NCBI RefSeq assembly: GCF_016698665.1
Contig: NZ_CP068046.1
Location: 3,224,001 to 3,288,000 of the forward strand
Source of the DNA: Devosia rhizoryzae
Lineage (GTDB): Bacteria; Pseudomonadota; Alphaproteobacteria; Rhizobiales; Devosiaceae
DNA: 64,000 bases
Reading direction: 5' to 3'
The notes beneath the pieces are model-generated. The model saw only the letters and a program-made list of their open reading frames with translations, made no database searches and had not been told where the DNA came from. Position numbers and translations under genes: made by a program. Shown piece by piece: positions 52,145 through 62,535 of this stretch; the first letter of the stretch is position 1, and every line of letters starts with the position of its first letter.

Positions 52145-52531
52145 ATGTCGGTCAGAGCCCGCCCTACGTCTCCCCACCTGCAGATTTATCGCTGGACCAT
52201 CACCATGGCCATGTCGATCCTGCATCGCGCCACCGGCATTGCCAACTATGCAGGCATGTCGCTGTTCGTGATCTGGCTCGTGGCGGCGGCCTTTGGGCAG
52301 GCGCCGCTGGACCAGGTCAATGCCCTTTACGGCAGCTGGTTCGGGCAGCTGGTGCTGTTCGGCTTCACCTGGAGCCTCGTGCATCATATGTGCGGGGGCA
52401 TTCGCCATTTCGTCTGGGATTTTGCGGTGATGATGGAGCCGGGGCAGCGCTCCACCATGGCCTGGGCGACGCTTGCCGCCTCGATCACCATCACGCTGCT
52501 TGTCTGGACCGTTTTCGTGTGGGTGAAGTAA
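52145..52531 (+). CDS. sdhC: Succinate dehydrogenase cytochrome b556 subunit
   Basis: SdhC anchors complex II and binds heme b and ubiquinone. The 128 residues show RPTSPHLQIYRWTITMAMSI with the SdhC signature HRATGI, three TM helices and WSLVHHMCGGIRHFVWD with the heme-ligand His. First gene of the sdhCDAB operon; sdhD follows after 1 bp. Confidence 0.95.
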   Translation: MSVRARPTSPHLQIYRWTITMAMSILHRATGIANYAGMSLFVIWLVAAAFGQAPLDQVNALYGSWFGQLVLFGFTWSLVHHMCGGIRHFVWDFAVMMEPGQRSTMAWATLAASITITLLVWTVFVWVK

Positions 52532-52532
52532 G

Positions 52533-52922
52533 ATGCGCGAACGTATCACCAAGGACATGATCGCCAATCCGCGCACCCATTATGGCAGTGCCAGTGCCTC
52601 GACCCGGCGCTTCATCACCCAGCGCACGACCGGGGCGATCAATATCGCCTTCTTGGGCATGCTGCTGTTCCTGGTTATTCGCCTTGCCGGCGAAGAGCGC
52701 ATGGATGTGGTGGCGCTGGTCGGCAATCCGTGGATCGGTCTGCCACTGGCTTTCCTGATCGGCATCGTGGCGACGCATATGCGCAACGGCATGCGCGATA
52801 CGCTCGAGGATTACCTGCATGGCCGCATGTATAGCCTCGTGATGATGCTGAACTCGCTTTTCTGTCTCCTGATCGCGATGGCCGGTATCGGCGCCGTGCT
52901 CAAGCTCGTCTTCTGGGGTTAA
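52533..52922 (+). CDS. sdhD: Succinate dehydrogenase hydrophobic anchor subunit
   Basis: SdhD of 129 residues has three TM helices. NPRTHYGSASASTRRFITQR and MRNGMRDTLEDYLHGR are the alphaproteobacterial SdhD blocks; a His in the second helix (VATHMRNGM) is a likely heme ligand. It sits between sdhC and sdhA with 1- and 3-bp gaps. Confidence 0.93.
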   Translation: MRERITKDMIANPRTHYGSASASTRRFITQRTTGAINIAFLGMLLFLVIRLAGEERMDVVALVGNPWIGLPLAFLIGIVATHMRNGMRDTLEDYLHGRMYSLVMMLNSLFCLLIAMAGIGAVLKLVFWG

Positions 52923-52925
52923 TCG

Positions 52926-54737
52926 ATGGCCGCTTACGAACTGATCGACCACGAATTCGACGTGGTGGTGGTGGGCGCTGGTGGCGCAGGCCTGCGCGCG
53001 ACGCTGGGGATGGCCGAGCAGGGGTTCAATACCGCCTGCATCACCAAGGTTTTCCCCACCCGCTCGCATACCGTTGCCGCGCAAGGCGGCATTGCAGCCT
53101 CGCTGCAGAACATGGGGCCCGACTCTTGGCAGTGGCACATGTATGACACCGTCAAGGGGTCGGACTGGCTGGGCGACAACGACGCCATGGAATATCTGGC
53201 GCGTGAAGCGCCGGCGGCGATCTATGAGCTCGAGCACTATGGCGTGCCGTTTTCGCGTACGCAGGACGGCAAGATCTACCAGCGGCCGTTCGGCGGTCAC
53301 ATGACCGAATTCGGCGATGGCCCGCCGGTGCAGCGCACCTGCGCCGCCGCCGACCGCACCGGCCACGCGATCCTCCACACGCTTTATGGTCAGTCGGTCA
53401 AGAACGACGCGCAGTTCTTTATCGAGTATTTCGCGCTCGACCTGATCATGGGCGAGAACGGTGAATGCCAGGGCGTCATTGCCTGGAAGCTCGACGACGG
53501 CACGCTGCATCGCTTCCGCGCCAAGATGGTGGTGTTGGCGACCGGCGGCTATGGCCGCTCCTATTTCTCGGCGACCTCGGCCCATACCTGCACCGGCGAC
53601 GGCAATGGCATGGTGGCGCGCGCCGGATTGCCGCTGCAGGACATGGAATTCGTGCAGTTCCACCCGACCGGCATTTATGGCGCGGGCGTCTTGATTACCG
53701 AAGGTGCGCGTGGCGAAGGCGGCTATCTCACCAATTCCGAAGGCGAGCGCTTCATGGAGCGCTATGCCCCCAATGCCAAGGACCTGGCGTCGCGCGACGT
53801 CGTGAGCCGCTGCATGACGCTGGAGATCCGCGAAGGCCGTGGCGTGGGTCCCAAGAAGGACCACATCTACCTTCACCTCGATCATCTCGACCCAAAGGTG
53901 CTGCATGAGCGGCTGCCGGGGATCACCGAGTCGGCTAAGATCTTTGCCGGCGTCGATCTCACGCGCGAACCGATCCCGGTGCTGCCGACGGTGCATTATA
54001 ATATGGGCGGCATTCCCGCGAATTATCATGGCGAAGTGCTGAACCCGACGGCGGAAGACCCCAACCGCATTGTGCCGGGCCTGATGGCGGTGGGCGAAGC
54101 GGCCTGCGCTTCGGTGCATGGCGCCAACCGGCTGGGCTCGAATTCGCTGACCGACCTCGTTGTCTTCGGCCGTGCCGCCGCCATCCGGGCCGGCAAGGTG
54201 ATCGATCGTGCCGCGCCGGTGCCGGGCATCAACCAGGCTGAGGATGCCAAGATCCTGGCGCGCCTCGATCGCTTGCGCAACGCCAATGGATCGCAGCCGA
54301 CGGCGAAGCTGCGCGACGAGATGCAGCGCACCATGCAGGCCGATGCCGCCGTGTTCCGCACCGACGCCTCGCTCAAGAATGGCGTCCAGGCGATGAGCGA
54401 AATCTATGGGCGCCTCGCCGACATCAAGGTTTCGGACCGCTCGCTGATCTGGAATTCGGACCTGGTGGAAACGCTGGAACTCGAAAATCTCATGGCCTGC
54501 GCCATGGCGACGGTGGTCTCGGCCGAGGCGCGGCACGAGTCGCGCGGCGCCCATGCGCATGAGGATTTTCCGAACCGCGACGACGTTGAATGGCGCAAGC
54601 ACACGCTGGCGAGTGTCGACATCGCCACCGGCGCAGTGGAGCTTTCCTACCGTCCGGTGATCACCGATCCGCTGACGCCTTATGACCAAGGCGGCATCGA
54701 TCTCAAGAAAATTGCGCCCAAGGCACGCGTCTACTGA
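52926..54737 (+). CDS. sdhA: Succinate dehydrogenase flavoprotein subunit
   Basis: SdhA oxidises succinate to fumarate. The 603 residues show [15 protein letters not shown] (FAD), [15 protein letters not shown] with the His that binds FAD covalently, [20 protein letters not shown] and [19 protein letters not shown]-terminal [10 protein letters not shown] and [14 protein letters not shown] close the family fold. Its stop shares bases with the next ATG (TGATG). Confidence 0.98.
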   Translation: MAAYELIDHEFDVVVVGAGGAGLRATLGMAEQGFNTACITKVFPTRSHTVAAQGGIAASLQNMGPDSWQWHMYDTVKGSDWLGDNDAMEYLAREAPAAIYELEHYGVPFSRTQDGKIYQRPFGGHMTEFGDGPPVQRTCAAADRTGHAILHTLYGQSVKNDAQFFIEYFALDLIMGENGECQGVIAWKLDDGTLHRFRAKMVVLATGGYGRSYFSATSAHTCTGDGNGMVARAGLPLQDMEFVQFHPTGIYGAGVLITEGARGEGGYLTNSEGERFMERYAPNAKDLASRDVVSRCMTLEIREGRGVGPKKDHIYLHLDHLDPKVLHERLPGITESAKIFAGVDLTREPIPVLPTVHYNMGGIPANYHGEVLNPTAEDPNRIVPGLMAVGEAACASVHGANRLGSNSLTDLVVFGRAAAIRAGKVIDRAAPVPGINQAEDAKILARLDRLRNANGSQPTAKLRDEMQRTMQADAAVFRTDASLKNGVQAMSEIYGRLADIKVSDRSLIWNSDLVETLELENLMACAMATVVSAEARHESRGAHAHEDFPNRDDVEWRKHTLASVDIATGAVELSYRPVITDPLTPYDQGGIDLKKIAPKARVY

Positions 54738-55021
54738 TGCGCTTCGTTCTCGCTACTGCCGCCATTATGATTCTGGCTTTGCCTGCTGTTGCCGCGCCGA
54801 CGGCTGCGCAAAAGGATGAGTTTTACACGACCTGCATGGGCATCGCGCAGGACCAGACGCTGTGCGCCTGCAAGGCCGACGCGGCGATGACGTTGATCGA
54901 CGAGCGCTTCATGGGCGTGGTGATCGCCTCAATGAAGGGCCGCCCGACGGCGCCGGAGGATGCGGTGCCCTACAATACCTACGTCGCCAAATCGAACCAG
55001 ATCTGCAAGCCGAACTACTGA
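54737..55021 (+). CDS. Small exported four-cysteine protein inside the sdh operon
   Basis: This 94-residue protein has a signal peptide ([20 protein letters not shown]) and four Cys in the mature part: Cys33, then CACK (Cys43 and 45) and Cys89. It starts on the sdhA stop (TGATG) and precedes sdhB by 42 bp, so it is translated with complex II. I recognise no family. Periplasmic location suggests a disulfide-bonded or metal-binding protein; a part in complex II assembly is possible but unproven. Confidence 0.72.
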   Translation: MRFVLATAAIMILALPAVAAPTAAQKDEFYTTCMGIAQDQTLCACKADAAMTLIDERFMGVVIASMKGRPTAPEDAVPYNTYVAKSNQICKPNY

Positions 55022-55063
55022 TTTTCCGGGCGACCCCAAGCGTCCGTTGAGAAGGAATACAAG

Positions 55064-55846
55064 ATGGCCGAACTCACGCTTCGCAAGGCCGACCAGCCGC
55101 AAAAGGGCAAGACCTGGCCCAAGCCTGCCAATGCGACGCGCCTGCGCGAATTCCATATCTATCGCTATGATCCGGACACGGAAGCCAATCCCCGCATCGA
55201 CACCTATTTCGTCGATCTCGACAATTGCGGGCCGATGATCCTCGACGCGCTGCTCTACATCAAGAACAACGTGGATGCGACCCTGACGCTGCGCCGCTCC
55301 TGCCGCGAAGGCATTTGCGGCTCGTGCTCGATGAATATCAACGGGCTCAATACGCTAGCCTGCACCAAGGGCATGGACGACAGTTCCGGTCCGATCAAGA
55401 TCTACCCGCTGCCGCATATGCCGGTGGTCAAGGATCTGGTGCCCGACCTTTCCAATTTTTACGCGCAGCACCGCGCCATTGAGCCCTGGCTCAAGACCAC
55501 CTCGCCCACGCCGCAAAAGGAATGGACGCAGTCGGTCGAGAACCGGGCCAAGCTCGACGGGCTCTACGAGTGCATTCTTTGCGCCTGCTGCTCGACCTCG
55601 TGCCCGAGCTATTGGTGGAATGGCGAAAAGTATCTGGGCCCCGCGGCGCTGTTGCAGGCCTATCGCTGGCTGATCGACTCGCGTGACGAGACGACGCCGG
55701 AGCGCCTCGACAATCTCGAAGACCCGTTCAAGCTCTACCGCTGCCACACGATCATGAACTGCGCCCAGGTGTGTCCGAAGGGTCTGAACCCGGCCAAGGC
55801 CATTGCGCAGATCAAGAAGATGATGGTGGACCGCAAGGCGGCTTAG
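55064..55846 (+). CDS. sdhB: Succinate dehydrogenase iron-sulfur subunit
   Basis: SdhB of 260 residues carries three clusters: [2Fe-2S] in [21 protein letters not shown], [4Fe-4S] in [17 protein letters not shown] and [3Fe-4S] in [17 protein letters not shown]. It passes electrons from SdhA to quinone. AGAAGGAA lies about 8 nt before the ATG. Operon end; a palindrome and hairpin follow. Confidence 0.98.
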   Translation: MAELTLRKADQPQKGKTWPKPANATRLREFHIYRYDPDTEANPRIDTYFVDLDNCGPMILDALLYIKNNVDATLTLRRSCREGICGSCSMNINGLNTLACTKGMDDSSGPIKIYPLPHMPVVKDLVPDLSNFYAQHRAIEPWLKTTSPTPQKEWTQSVENRAKLDGLYECILCACCSTSCPSYWWNGEKYLGPAALLQAYRWLIDSRDETTPERLDNLEDPFKLYRCHTIMNCAQVCPKGLNPAKAIAQIKKMMVDRKAA

Positions 55847-55860
55847 TTAGGCAAGGAAGG

Positions 55861-56030
55861 CGCCCCCTTCCGAGCTGCGCTAAGGCGCTGCGCACCTAAG
55901 CTACGCTTGCCTTCCCCTCTGAGGGGGAAGGTGGGCACCGAGCTTGTTCACCCACTGTGCATACCCTCCCCCTCCGAGGGGAGGGTACCGGAGCTTAGCC
56001 GCAGGCTTAGCGCAGGTAGGGAGGGGGTGC
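55861..56030. repeat. Intergenic palindromic element, type B copy 2
   Basis: This roughly 170-bp element is the inverse of the copy at 18777. It has CCTTCCCCTCTGAGGGGGAAGG-like and CCCTCCCC/GGGGAGGG hairpins, with GCGCCCCCTTCCGAGC and CGCAGGTAGGGAGGGGG ends. It lies between the convergent sdhB and the repeat-protein gene. Confidence 0.8.
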
Positions 56031-56053
56031 CTTCGCTGGTTCACCAAACACAG

Positions 56054-56076
56054 AAGGCGGGGACCAACCCCGCCTT
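56054..56076. terminator. Terminator between sdhB and the repeat protein gene
   Basis: AAGGCGGGG, loop ACCAA, CCCCGCCTT gives a 9-bp perfect stem with weak T-rich tails on both sides. It can serve both convergent transcripts. Confidence 0.65.
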
Positions 56077-56095
56077 TGGCATTTGCCCCGAACCT

Positions 56096-57430
56096 TCACC
56101 CCTGGCCTTCGCGCAGATCAACCGTTCCTGCCTCATAGGCCGTGCGGCAATCGTCGGCATCGGCCATGCGATCGCTGTCGAGCAGGGTCACGGCTGTGCC
56201 GGGGCCTTCAAAGCGCGGGTCGTCGCACAGATTGTCATTGGCGTAGGTCGATGAATTGTTGCCAAAGTCGATGTTCGAGCTGTCATAGGGACCGTTTTCG
56301 GCATAGCCCGGCTGATAAACGCGCTTGATCGCGATGGCGCCGGACTGTTCCAGGGCCTGGCAATCGCTGGCATCGCCCAAGACATCTTCGGAGAAAAGCT
56401 TCTTGGACATGGCCGATCCGGCGAAACGCCAGTCGTCGCATTCGCCGTCATTGGCATAGGCGGACGTATCGGAGCCGTAGTCGAAGGCAGCTGGCTGGGT
56501 CGCTGCACCTCTCAGCGAAACGGTGCCGGCGATAAAGGCCGCGCGGCAGTCGGTCGCGTCACCCAGGCGTTCGTTTTCGACCGGCTCCAGCGCCATGGCC
56601 GAGCCGACAAAGTCGGGATCGTCGCATTCGCCGTCATTGGGGTAGTCCCCGGAGTCGTCGCCAAAATCGATGCGGCCGGCAATGGCAGTCAAGAGGGCGG
56701 TGTTGTCGCCGCTGTTTCCGGTGTCGTTGGGCGCGTTCTCGGCGAGGGTAACGGTGCCGGCATTGAAGGCGGCCTCGCAGTCCGTGGCGTCCTTGCCGAT
56801 ATTGACGTCGTTAAGCGTACCGGCCATGGCGGAGCCGGCAAAGCGCGGGTCGTCGCATTCCTCGTCCCGTGCCCATTCGGAGCTGTCGTCGCCGAAGTCG
56901 ATCGCGGCAGTGTCGGTGGTGGCCGCCGGAATATCACCAGTCTCGGCGATGCTGATCGTGCCCGCCTCGAAAGCCGTGCGGCAGTCGGTGGCGTCTTTGA
57001 GGATATCGGCATCTTCAAGTTCGACGGCCATGCCGGTGCCGCTGAAGCGGGGATCGTCACACTCGCCATCATTGGCCCAGCTCGATGTGTCGTCGCCAAA
57101 ATCGACATCCGCGGCAGCTGTGGTGGCGACGGGCGGCGCGACGGTTTCGGCGACAGGGGCCTCGACCGGCGTGTCGGCGTGGGCGATATTGCCCGCCTCG
57201 AAAGCGGCGCGGCAATCGGTGGCGTCCTTGAGGATGTCGGCGTCCTCGAGTTCCGCTGCCATGCCGGAACCGGCAAAGCGGGGATCGTCGCATTCGCCGT
57301 CATTGGCCCATTCGGAGCTGTCATCGCCGAAATCGACATCGGTGGCCTGCGCCCAGGCGGGCGACGCAAAGCCCGCAGCTAGCGTCAGCGCCAGCAAAGC
57401 TCCGGCTAGCGCTCTCGGTTTCATACGCAT
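56096..57430 (-). CDS. Secreted protein with six Cys-paired repeats
   Basis: This 444-residue protein has a signal peptide (LALTLAAGFASPAWA-QA). Six tandem repeats of about 50 residues lie at 32-84, 108-160, 177-229, 254-306, 316-367 and 387-439. The consensus is DFGDDSSEWANDGECDDPRF, then GSGMA and DATDCRAAFEAGT. Each repeat has two Cys exactly 26 residues apart (47/73, 124/150, 192/218, 269/295, 331/357, 402/428), suggesting one disulfide per repeat. Acidic Asp/Glu-rich loops suggest calcium binding. AGGAGG lies 8 nt before ATG 57430. Function unknown. Confidence 0.85.
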   Translation of the reverse strand: MRMKPRALAGALLALTLAAGFASPAWAQATDVDFGDDSSEWANDGECDDPRFAGSGMAAELEDADILKDATDCRAAFEAGNIAHADTPVEAPVAETVAPPVATTAAADVDFGDDTSSWANDGECDDPRFSGTGMAVELEDADILKDATDCRTAFEAGTISIAETGDIPAATTDTAAIDFGDDSSEWARDEECDDPRFAGSAMAGTLNDVNIGKDATDCEAAFNAGTVTLAENAPNDTGNSGDNTALLTAIAGRIDFGDDSGDYPNDGECDDPDFVGSAMALEPVENERLGDATDCRAAFIAGTVSLRGAATQPAAFDYGSDTSAYANDGECDDWRFAGSAMSKKLFSEDVLGDASDCQALEQSGAIAIKRVYQPGYAENGPYDSSNIDFGNNSSTYANDNLCDDPRFEGPGTAVTLLDSDRMADADDCRTAYEAGTVDLREGQG

Positions 57431-57564
57431 TCGCAGTCCCTCCTGATCGAAGCCGGCACGTTCCGGTGCCGATGCTCGCAAGCCTGTTTCGGGAACACGG
57501 TCCCGTGAATTCCCATCTGCTCAGCACTTTATAGCGGGATTACGGCAGCCGGGCGAACACGCAT

Positions 57565-58500
57565 TTAGGTGGGATTGCGCCGGCTTTGGCTTTCGAGCCG
57601 GGCAAAGAGCCATGAGCCGAGGAGGACCAGCGCCGTGCCCAGGGCATGGATCCAGGTGAAGGCTTCACCCAGCACCAGTACGGCGAGGGCAATGGTGATC
57701 ACCGGGCCGAAGGAGGCGGTCGAGGAGGTTGCCTGCGGGCCGATGCGGCTGATGGCGGTGTTGAGCAGGAAGGAGGGCAGCACGGTGCCGAAAATGCCCA
57801 GCATCAGGCCGAGCGACCAGACATAGGGCGTAAAGCTTGCATAGGTGGCGGGGCCGTCGACGACGAGGCTCTGGGTGATGGCGAGCACAGCGGCGGTGGA
57901 CATGCCGATGCAGGTGAAAAGCCCCGAGCCGATCAGCTTCATCTGCCGCCTGGCGAGGTGCTGGTAGAAGGCGAAGGTCAAAGCCGAGCCCAGAACCAGG
58001 ATGGTGCCGATCATGAGGCCATCGGGGTTGACGGCGAGGTTCCAGGCAAAGATCACCAGCAGCCCGCCATAGGTGATGAGCATGGGCGGCACGAGGCGCC
58101 ACACCATGCGCTCGCCAAAGAACCAAACGCCGAACAGCAGCACGAAGAAGGGGTAGGTGAAGAGCACCAGCCGTTCGTATTGCGCGGAGACAAAGGCGAG
58201 ACCGGCAAAATCGAGGTAGCTCGACAGGTAATAGCCGAGCGCGCCAACGGCCATGCTGGAGCCGACCAGCCGTGGCGTGAGGCTTGCGCGCAAAGCGGGG
58301 TTGCGGCGCAGGATTGTGACGAGGATCGCGACATAGACCGGAAGGGCGACCAGCATGCGCAGGGCGAGGGCGGCTTCGGTCGATACGCCCTGGGAGAAGG
58401 CGAGCTTGATGAAGATGCCCTTGGTGGAAAACAAGGCGGCGCCGCCGATGGCGAGGGCATAGCCGAAGGTGTCGATTTTGGGGGTGGAGGAGGGAGGCAT
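57565..58500 (-). CDS. DMT-family (EamA) transporter
   Basis: This 311-residue protein has ten TM helices and two EamA domains. AIGGAALFSTKGIFIKLAF opens it, then YYLSSYLDFAGLAFVSAQYERL and a second-half FGPVITIALAVLVLGEAFTW. Substrate unknown. ATG 58500 fits the family start. It lies downstream of xerC on the same strand with a 77-bp gap. Confidence 0.9.
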   Translation of the reverse strand: MPPSSTPKIDTFGYALAIGGAALFSTKGIFIKLAFSQGVSTEAALALRMLVALPVYVAILVTILRRNPALRASLTPRLVGSSMAVGALGYYLSSYLDFAGLAFVSAQYERLVLFTYPFFVLLFGVWFFGERMVWRLVPPMLITYGGLLVIFAWNLAVNPDGLMIGTILVLGSALTFAFYQHLARRQMKLIGSGLFTCIGMSTAAVLAITQSLVVDGPATYASFTPYVWSLGLMLGIFGTVLPSFLLNTAISRIGPQATSSTASFGPVITIALAVLVLGEAFTWIHALGTALVLLGSWLFARLESQSRRNPT

Positions 58501-58577
58501 GGGCGTCTTCTTTCGAAGAACGGGTCTACGCCTCGTCTCCCCAAGGGCAAAGCCGGGTTCAGCCAAATCCGTCCAGC

Positions 58578-59507
<930 letters not shown>

Positions 59508-59616
59508 CGGGTCAGTCTCGGCCGGCTTGGTAAAGGCCACATTAATGGGAGCGTCTGGCAAGAATCACGCAAGCTTCCTATTTAGGGCAAAAGAGAACGG
59601 AACGCGCACAAACTTG

Positions 59617-61785
59617 ATGTATGGAGCAGGCGACATCGTGGCGGTGCTGGTGGGGGTCGCCGTCGAGGGCCCCTATAGCTATCGCGTGCCCGACGGCATG
59701 ACGGTCAGCCGCGGCTCGATCGTGGCCGTGCCGCTGGGGCCACGGCTGATCCAGGGCGTGGTCTGGGGACCGCCCAAGGACATGGTGGCGCATAATCGGC
59801 TGCGTGATATCGCCCATGTCTACCAGACGCAGCCATTATCGGAAGAGCTGCTGCGTCTCATCGAATGGGTGGCGCGCTATACGCTGGCGGCGCCGGGGCA
59901 GGTGCTGCGCGGCGTCTTGCGCTCGCCGGAAGCGCTGGATGCACCAAAGCCGGTGACGGCCTTTCGCCGCACGGGGCATGAGCCGGAGAAACTGACGCCG
60001 GCGCGGCTTCGGGTGCTGGACACGCTGATGGACGATCAGGCCTGGCCCAAGGCGGCACTGGTGGGTGCCACCGGCGTATCGTTTTCCGTAATCGAGGGAT
60101 TGGAACGCGCCGGGGCGCTGGAGCGGATCGAAATGGCGCCGCCGCCCGTGGTGCTGCCGCCCGATCCGGAGGCCAATCCGGCACAGCTCAGTGACGGGCA
60201 GCGCGCGGCGCTTGGCAATATTTTGTCACTCGATGCCGGCGAGTTCGGCGTGGCACTGCTCGATGGCGTGACCGGCGGCGGCAAGACCGAGGTGTTCTTC
60301 GAGGCGGTGGCGGATACGCTGCGGGCCGGGCGGCAGGCACTGGTGTTGCTGCCGGAAATTGCGCTCACCAATACATTCATCGACCGCTTCACCAAGCGCT
60401 TTGACGCGCGGCCGGCCGAATGGCATTCCGACATGACGCCGCTGCAGCGCTCAAAGGTGTGGCGCGGTGTGCTTGACGGCACGGTGCGAGCGGTGGTCGG
60501 GGCGCGTTCGGCGCTGTTTCTGCCGTTTCGGGAGCTGGGCCTCCTGGTGCTCGATGAGGAGCATGACGGCGCCTATAAGCAGGCCGAGGGTTTTACCTAT
60601 CATGCGCGCGACATGGCGATCGTGCGGGCGCAGTTTTCGAAGGCCCGGGTTGTGTTGTCCTCGGCGACGCCATCGGTCGAATCGCGCAACAATGCCAATC
60701 AGGGCCGCTATGCGCATGTAAAACTCGAAAGCCGGTTCGCCGAGGCGGCGATGCCCGACATTACCGCCATCGACATGCGCATGGATGGACCGGAAAAGGG
60801 CGAGTGGATCGCGCCGAGCCTGGCGCGCGAGGTGTTCGGGGCGCTGGATCGCGGCGAGCAGGCGCTGTTGTTTCTCAATCGCCGTGGCTATGCGCCGCTG
60901 ACCCTCTGCCGCTCCTGCGGGCATCAATATCAATGTCCGGATTGCTCGGCCTGGATGGTGGAGCATCGGTTTCGCGGTGTGCTGATGTGCCACCATTGCG
61001 GGCATGAGGTGCGTACGCCCAAGACGTGCAAGGAATGCGGGGATACCCAAAGCCTCGTGGCTGTCGGGCCAGGTATCGAGCGCGTTGCCGAGGAAGCCGC
61101 CGCGCGCTTTCCCAACGCACGACGCGTGCTGGTGTCCACCGACATGGGCAGCCATGCGCAGCTGCGCGAACGCTTTGCCGAGATCGAGCGGGGCGAGTAT
61201 GACCTCATTATCGGCACGCAGCTCGTCTCCAAGGGGCATCACTTTGAAAAGCTCTCGGTGGTGGGCGTGCTCGATGCCGATCTCGGGCTTGCCCATGGCG
61301 ATCCGCGGGCGGCCGAGCGAACCTTTCAGATCCTGACTCAGGTGGCCGGCCGCGCCGGGCGTGCCAGCAAGCACGGCAAGGCGTTCCTCCAGACCTATCA
61401 CCCAGATCATCCGGTGATGCGCGCCATGGTCAATGGCGACCGCGAAGCATTTTACGCCCAGGAACTGCTCGCCCGAGAAGCTGGCGGCATGCCTCCCTTC
61501 GGGCGCCTCGCTGCGCTGATCGTTTCCGCCAATGAACAAAAGTCGGCGATGGATTATGCCAAGCTTTTGCTTTCGGCCGCGCCCATGGCCGAAGGCGTGC
61601 GGCTTTTCGGTCCGGCCGACGCTCCCATCAACATGATCCGCGGCCGCCACCGCGTGCGCCTCCTTGCCCAATCCGGCCGCGATTTCGATCTTTCGGGCTA
61701 TATGCGGTTTTGGCTCAGCAGCGCCGAACGGGCGCGGGGCGATCTCAAGGTTCAGATCGACATCGATCCGATGAGCTTTATGTAG
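59617..61785 (+). CDS. priA: Primosomal replication helicase PriA
   Basis: PriA restarts stalled replication forks. The 722 residues begin with a DNA-binding domain (VAVEGPYSYRVPDGM), then helicase motifs GVTGGGKTEVF (Walker A), LLVLDEEHDGAYKQ (DEEH) and VLSSATPSVES. Eight Cys bind two zinc ions: CRSC, CPDC, CHHC and TCKEC. Motifs V/VI follow in IIGTQLVSKGHHF and QVAGRAGRA. ATG 59617 is the family start; longer in-frame sequence overlaps the xerC promoter. Confidence 0.95.
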   Translation: MYGAGDIVAVLVGVAVEGPYSYRVPDGMTVSRGSIVAVPLGPRLIQGVVWGPPKDMVAHNRLRDIAHVYQTQPLSEELLRLIEWVARYTLAAPGQVLRGVLRSPEALDAPKPVTAFRRTGHEPEKLTPARLRVLDTLMDDQAWPKAALVGATGVSFSVIEGLERAGALERIEMAPPPVVLPPDPEANPAQLSDGQRAALGNILSLDAGEFGVALLDGVTGGGKTEVFFEAVADTLRAGRQALVLLPEIALTNTFIDRFTKRFDARPAEWHSDMTPLQRSKVWRGVLDGTVRAVVGARSALFLPFRELGLLVLDEEHDGAYKQAEGFTYHARDMAIVRAQFSKARVVLSSATPSVESRNNANQGRYAHVKLESRFAEAAMPDITAIDMRMDGPEKGEWIAPSLAREVFGALDRGEQALLFLNRRGYAPLTLCRSCGHQYQCPDCSAWMVEHRFRGVLMCHHCGHEVRTPKTCKECGDTQSLVAVGPGIERVAEEAAARFPNARRVLVSTDMGSHAQLRERFAEIERGEYDLIIGTQLVSKGHHFEKLSVVGVLDADLGLAHGDPRAAERTFQILTQVAGRAGRASKHGKAFLQTYHPDHPVMRAMVNGDREAFYAQELLAREAGGMPPFGRLAALIVSANEQKSAMDYAKLLLSAAPMAEGVRLFGPADAPINMIRGRHRVRLLAQSGRDFDLSGYMRFWLSSAERARGDLKVQIDIDPMSFM

Positions 61786-61788
61786 CGC

Positions 61789-62088
61789 TCAGGTCAGGTG
61801 ACGGCGTGGATCCATGTTTTGGTGGAGGATACGCACCACGTCGATGACGTCTGGACGTTCCTGGTAGAAAATGGCGTGTGACCCTACCGGACAACGCAGG
61901 ACGTCTACAAGATGTGGCACTACGCTGCCACGTCTGGTGCCGGAGGCTAACTCGTTCAGGGTTGCCAAGACTTGATCTGTGTAATTGTCGGCTTGATCCA
62001 ATGACCACCGGTCCAATGAATAAAACCAAATGCCTTCGAGATCGGCATCAGCCTTCGGCCTAAGCTTATACTCACGAGCGAGAGACAT
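61789..62088 (-). CDS. parE: ParE/RelE-superfamily toxin
   Basis: This 99-residue toxin reads YKLRPKADADLEGIWFYSLDRW and a C-terminal HAIFYQERPDVIDVVRILHQNMD, standard for ParE, which poisons DNA gyrase. It starts 17 bp before the antitoxin stop, antitoxin first. It converges on priA with a 3-bp gap. Confidence 0.9.
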   Translation of the reverse strand: MSLAREYKLRPKADADLEGIWFYSLDRWSLDQADNYTDQVLATLNELASGTRRGSVVPHLVDVLRCPVGSHAIFYQERPDVIDVVRILHQNMDPRRHLT

Positions 62089-62323
62089 ATTTGTCGCGCA
62101 TGCGCTGGAGAAACTCATCGCGATCGAATGGCATCGGAGGTCCGGAATCAAGGCCCTCCTGCAAAGCGGCCTGCAGTGCTTTTACCTTCGCATCGTGTTC
62201 TTCGAGCATATGCAGACCGGCGCGGAGTACTTCCGCAGCCGAAGCGTAGGTTCCATTGACGACCTGCCGCTCGACGAACTCGGCCTCGTGATCATTCAAA
62301 GCAAGGGATGCATGCTGAGTCAT
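62072..62323 (-). CDS. parD: ParD-family antitoxin
   Basis: This 83-residue antitoxin has a ribbon-helix-helix N-terminus (SLALNDHEAEFVERQV) and a YASAAEVLRAGLHMLEE segment, then an acidic, unstructured tail that would bind ParE. AGGAGCGAGC lies just before the ATG at 62323. The pair is wedged between priA and the atp operon. Confidence 0.9.
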   Translation of the reverse strand: MTQHASLALNDHEAEFVERQVVNGTYASAAEVLRAGLHMLEEHDAKVKALQAALQEGLDSGPPMPFDRDEFLQRMRDKYVSRS

Positions 62324-62535
62324 TGCTCGCTCCTGTTGCGGACAATCTAACAACCCAACGCCCGCATCACAAGTTCGCCTCCGCCTGCGACAACTTCGAC
62401 ACATTCGAATCCCGTGCCACAGCCTTGCATGGCGAGCTTTTGCCGTGTTAGAGCGTGCGCGACTTTCAAGGGGTCCGGCTCGAACCCCGTTTCCGAGCAC
62501 GTCCAGGTAGTCCTGGACCATTCCGATGAACCGGA

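Noticed and set aside
52491..54689. Long minus-strand open frame opposite sdhA
   Set aside because: It is a shadow of a strongly conserved gene; no signal of an independent protein.
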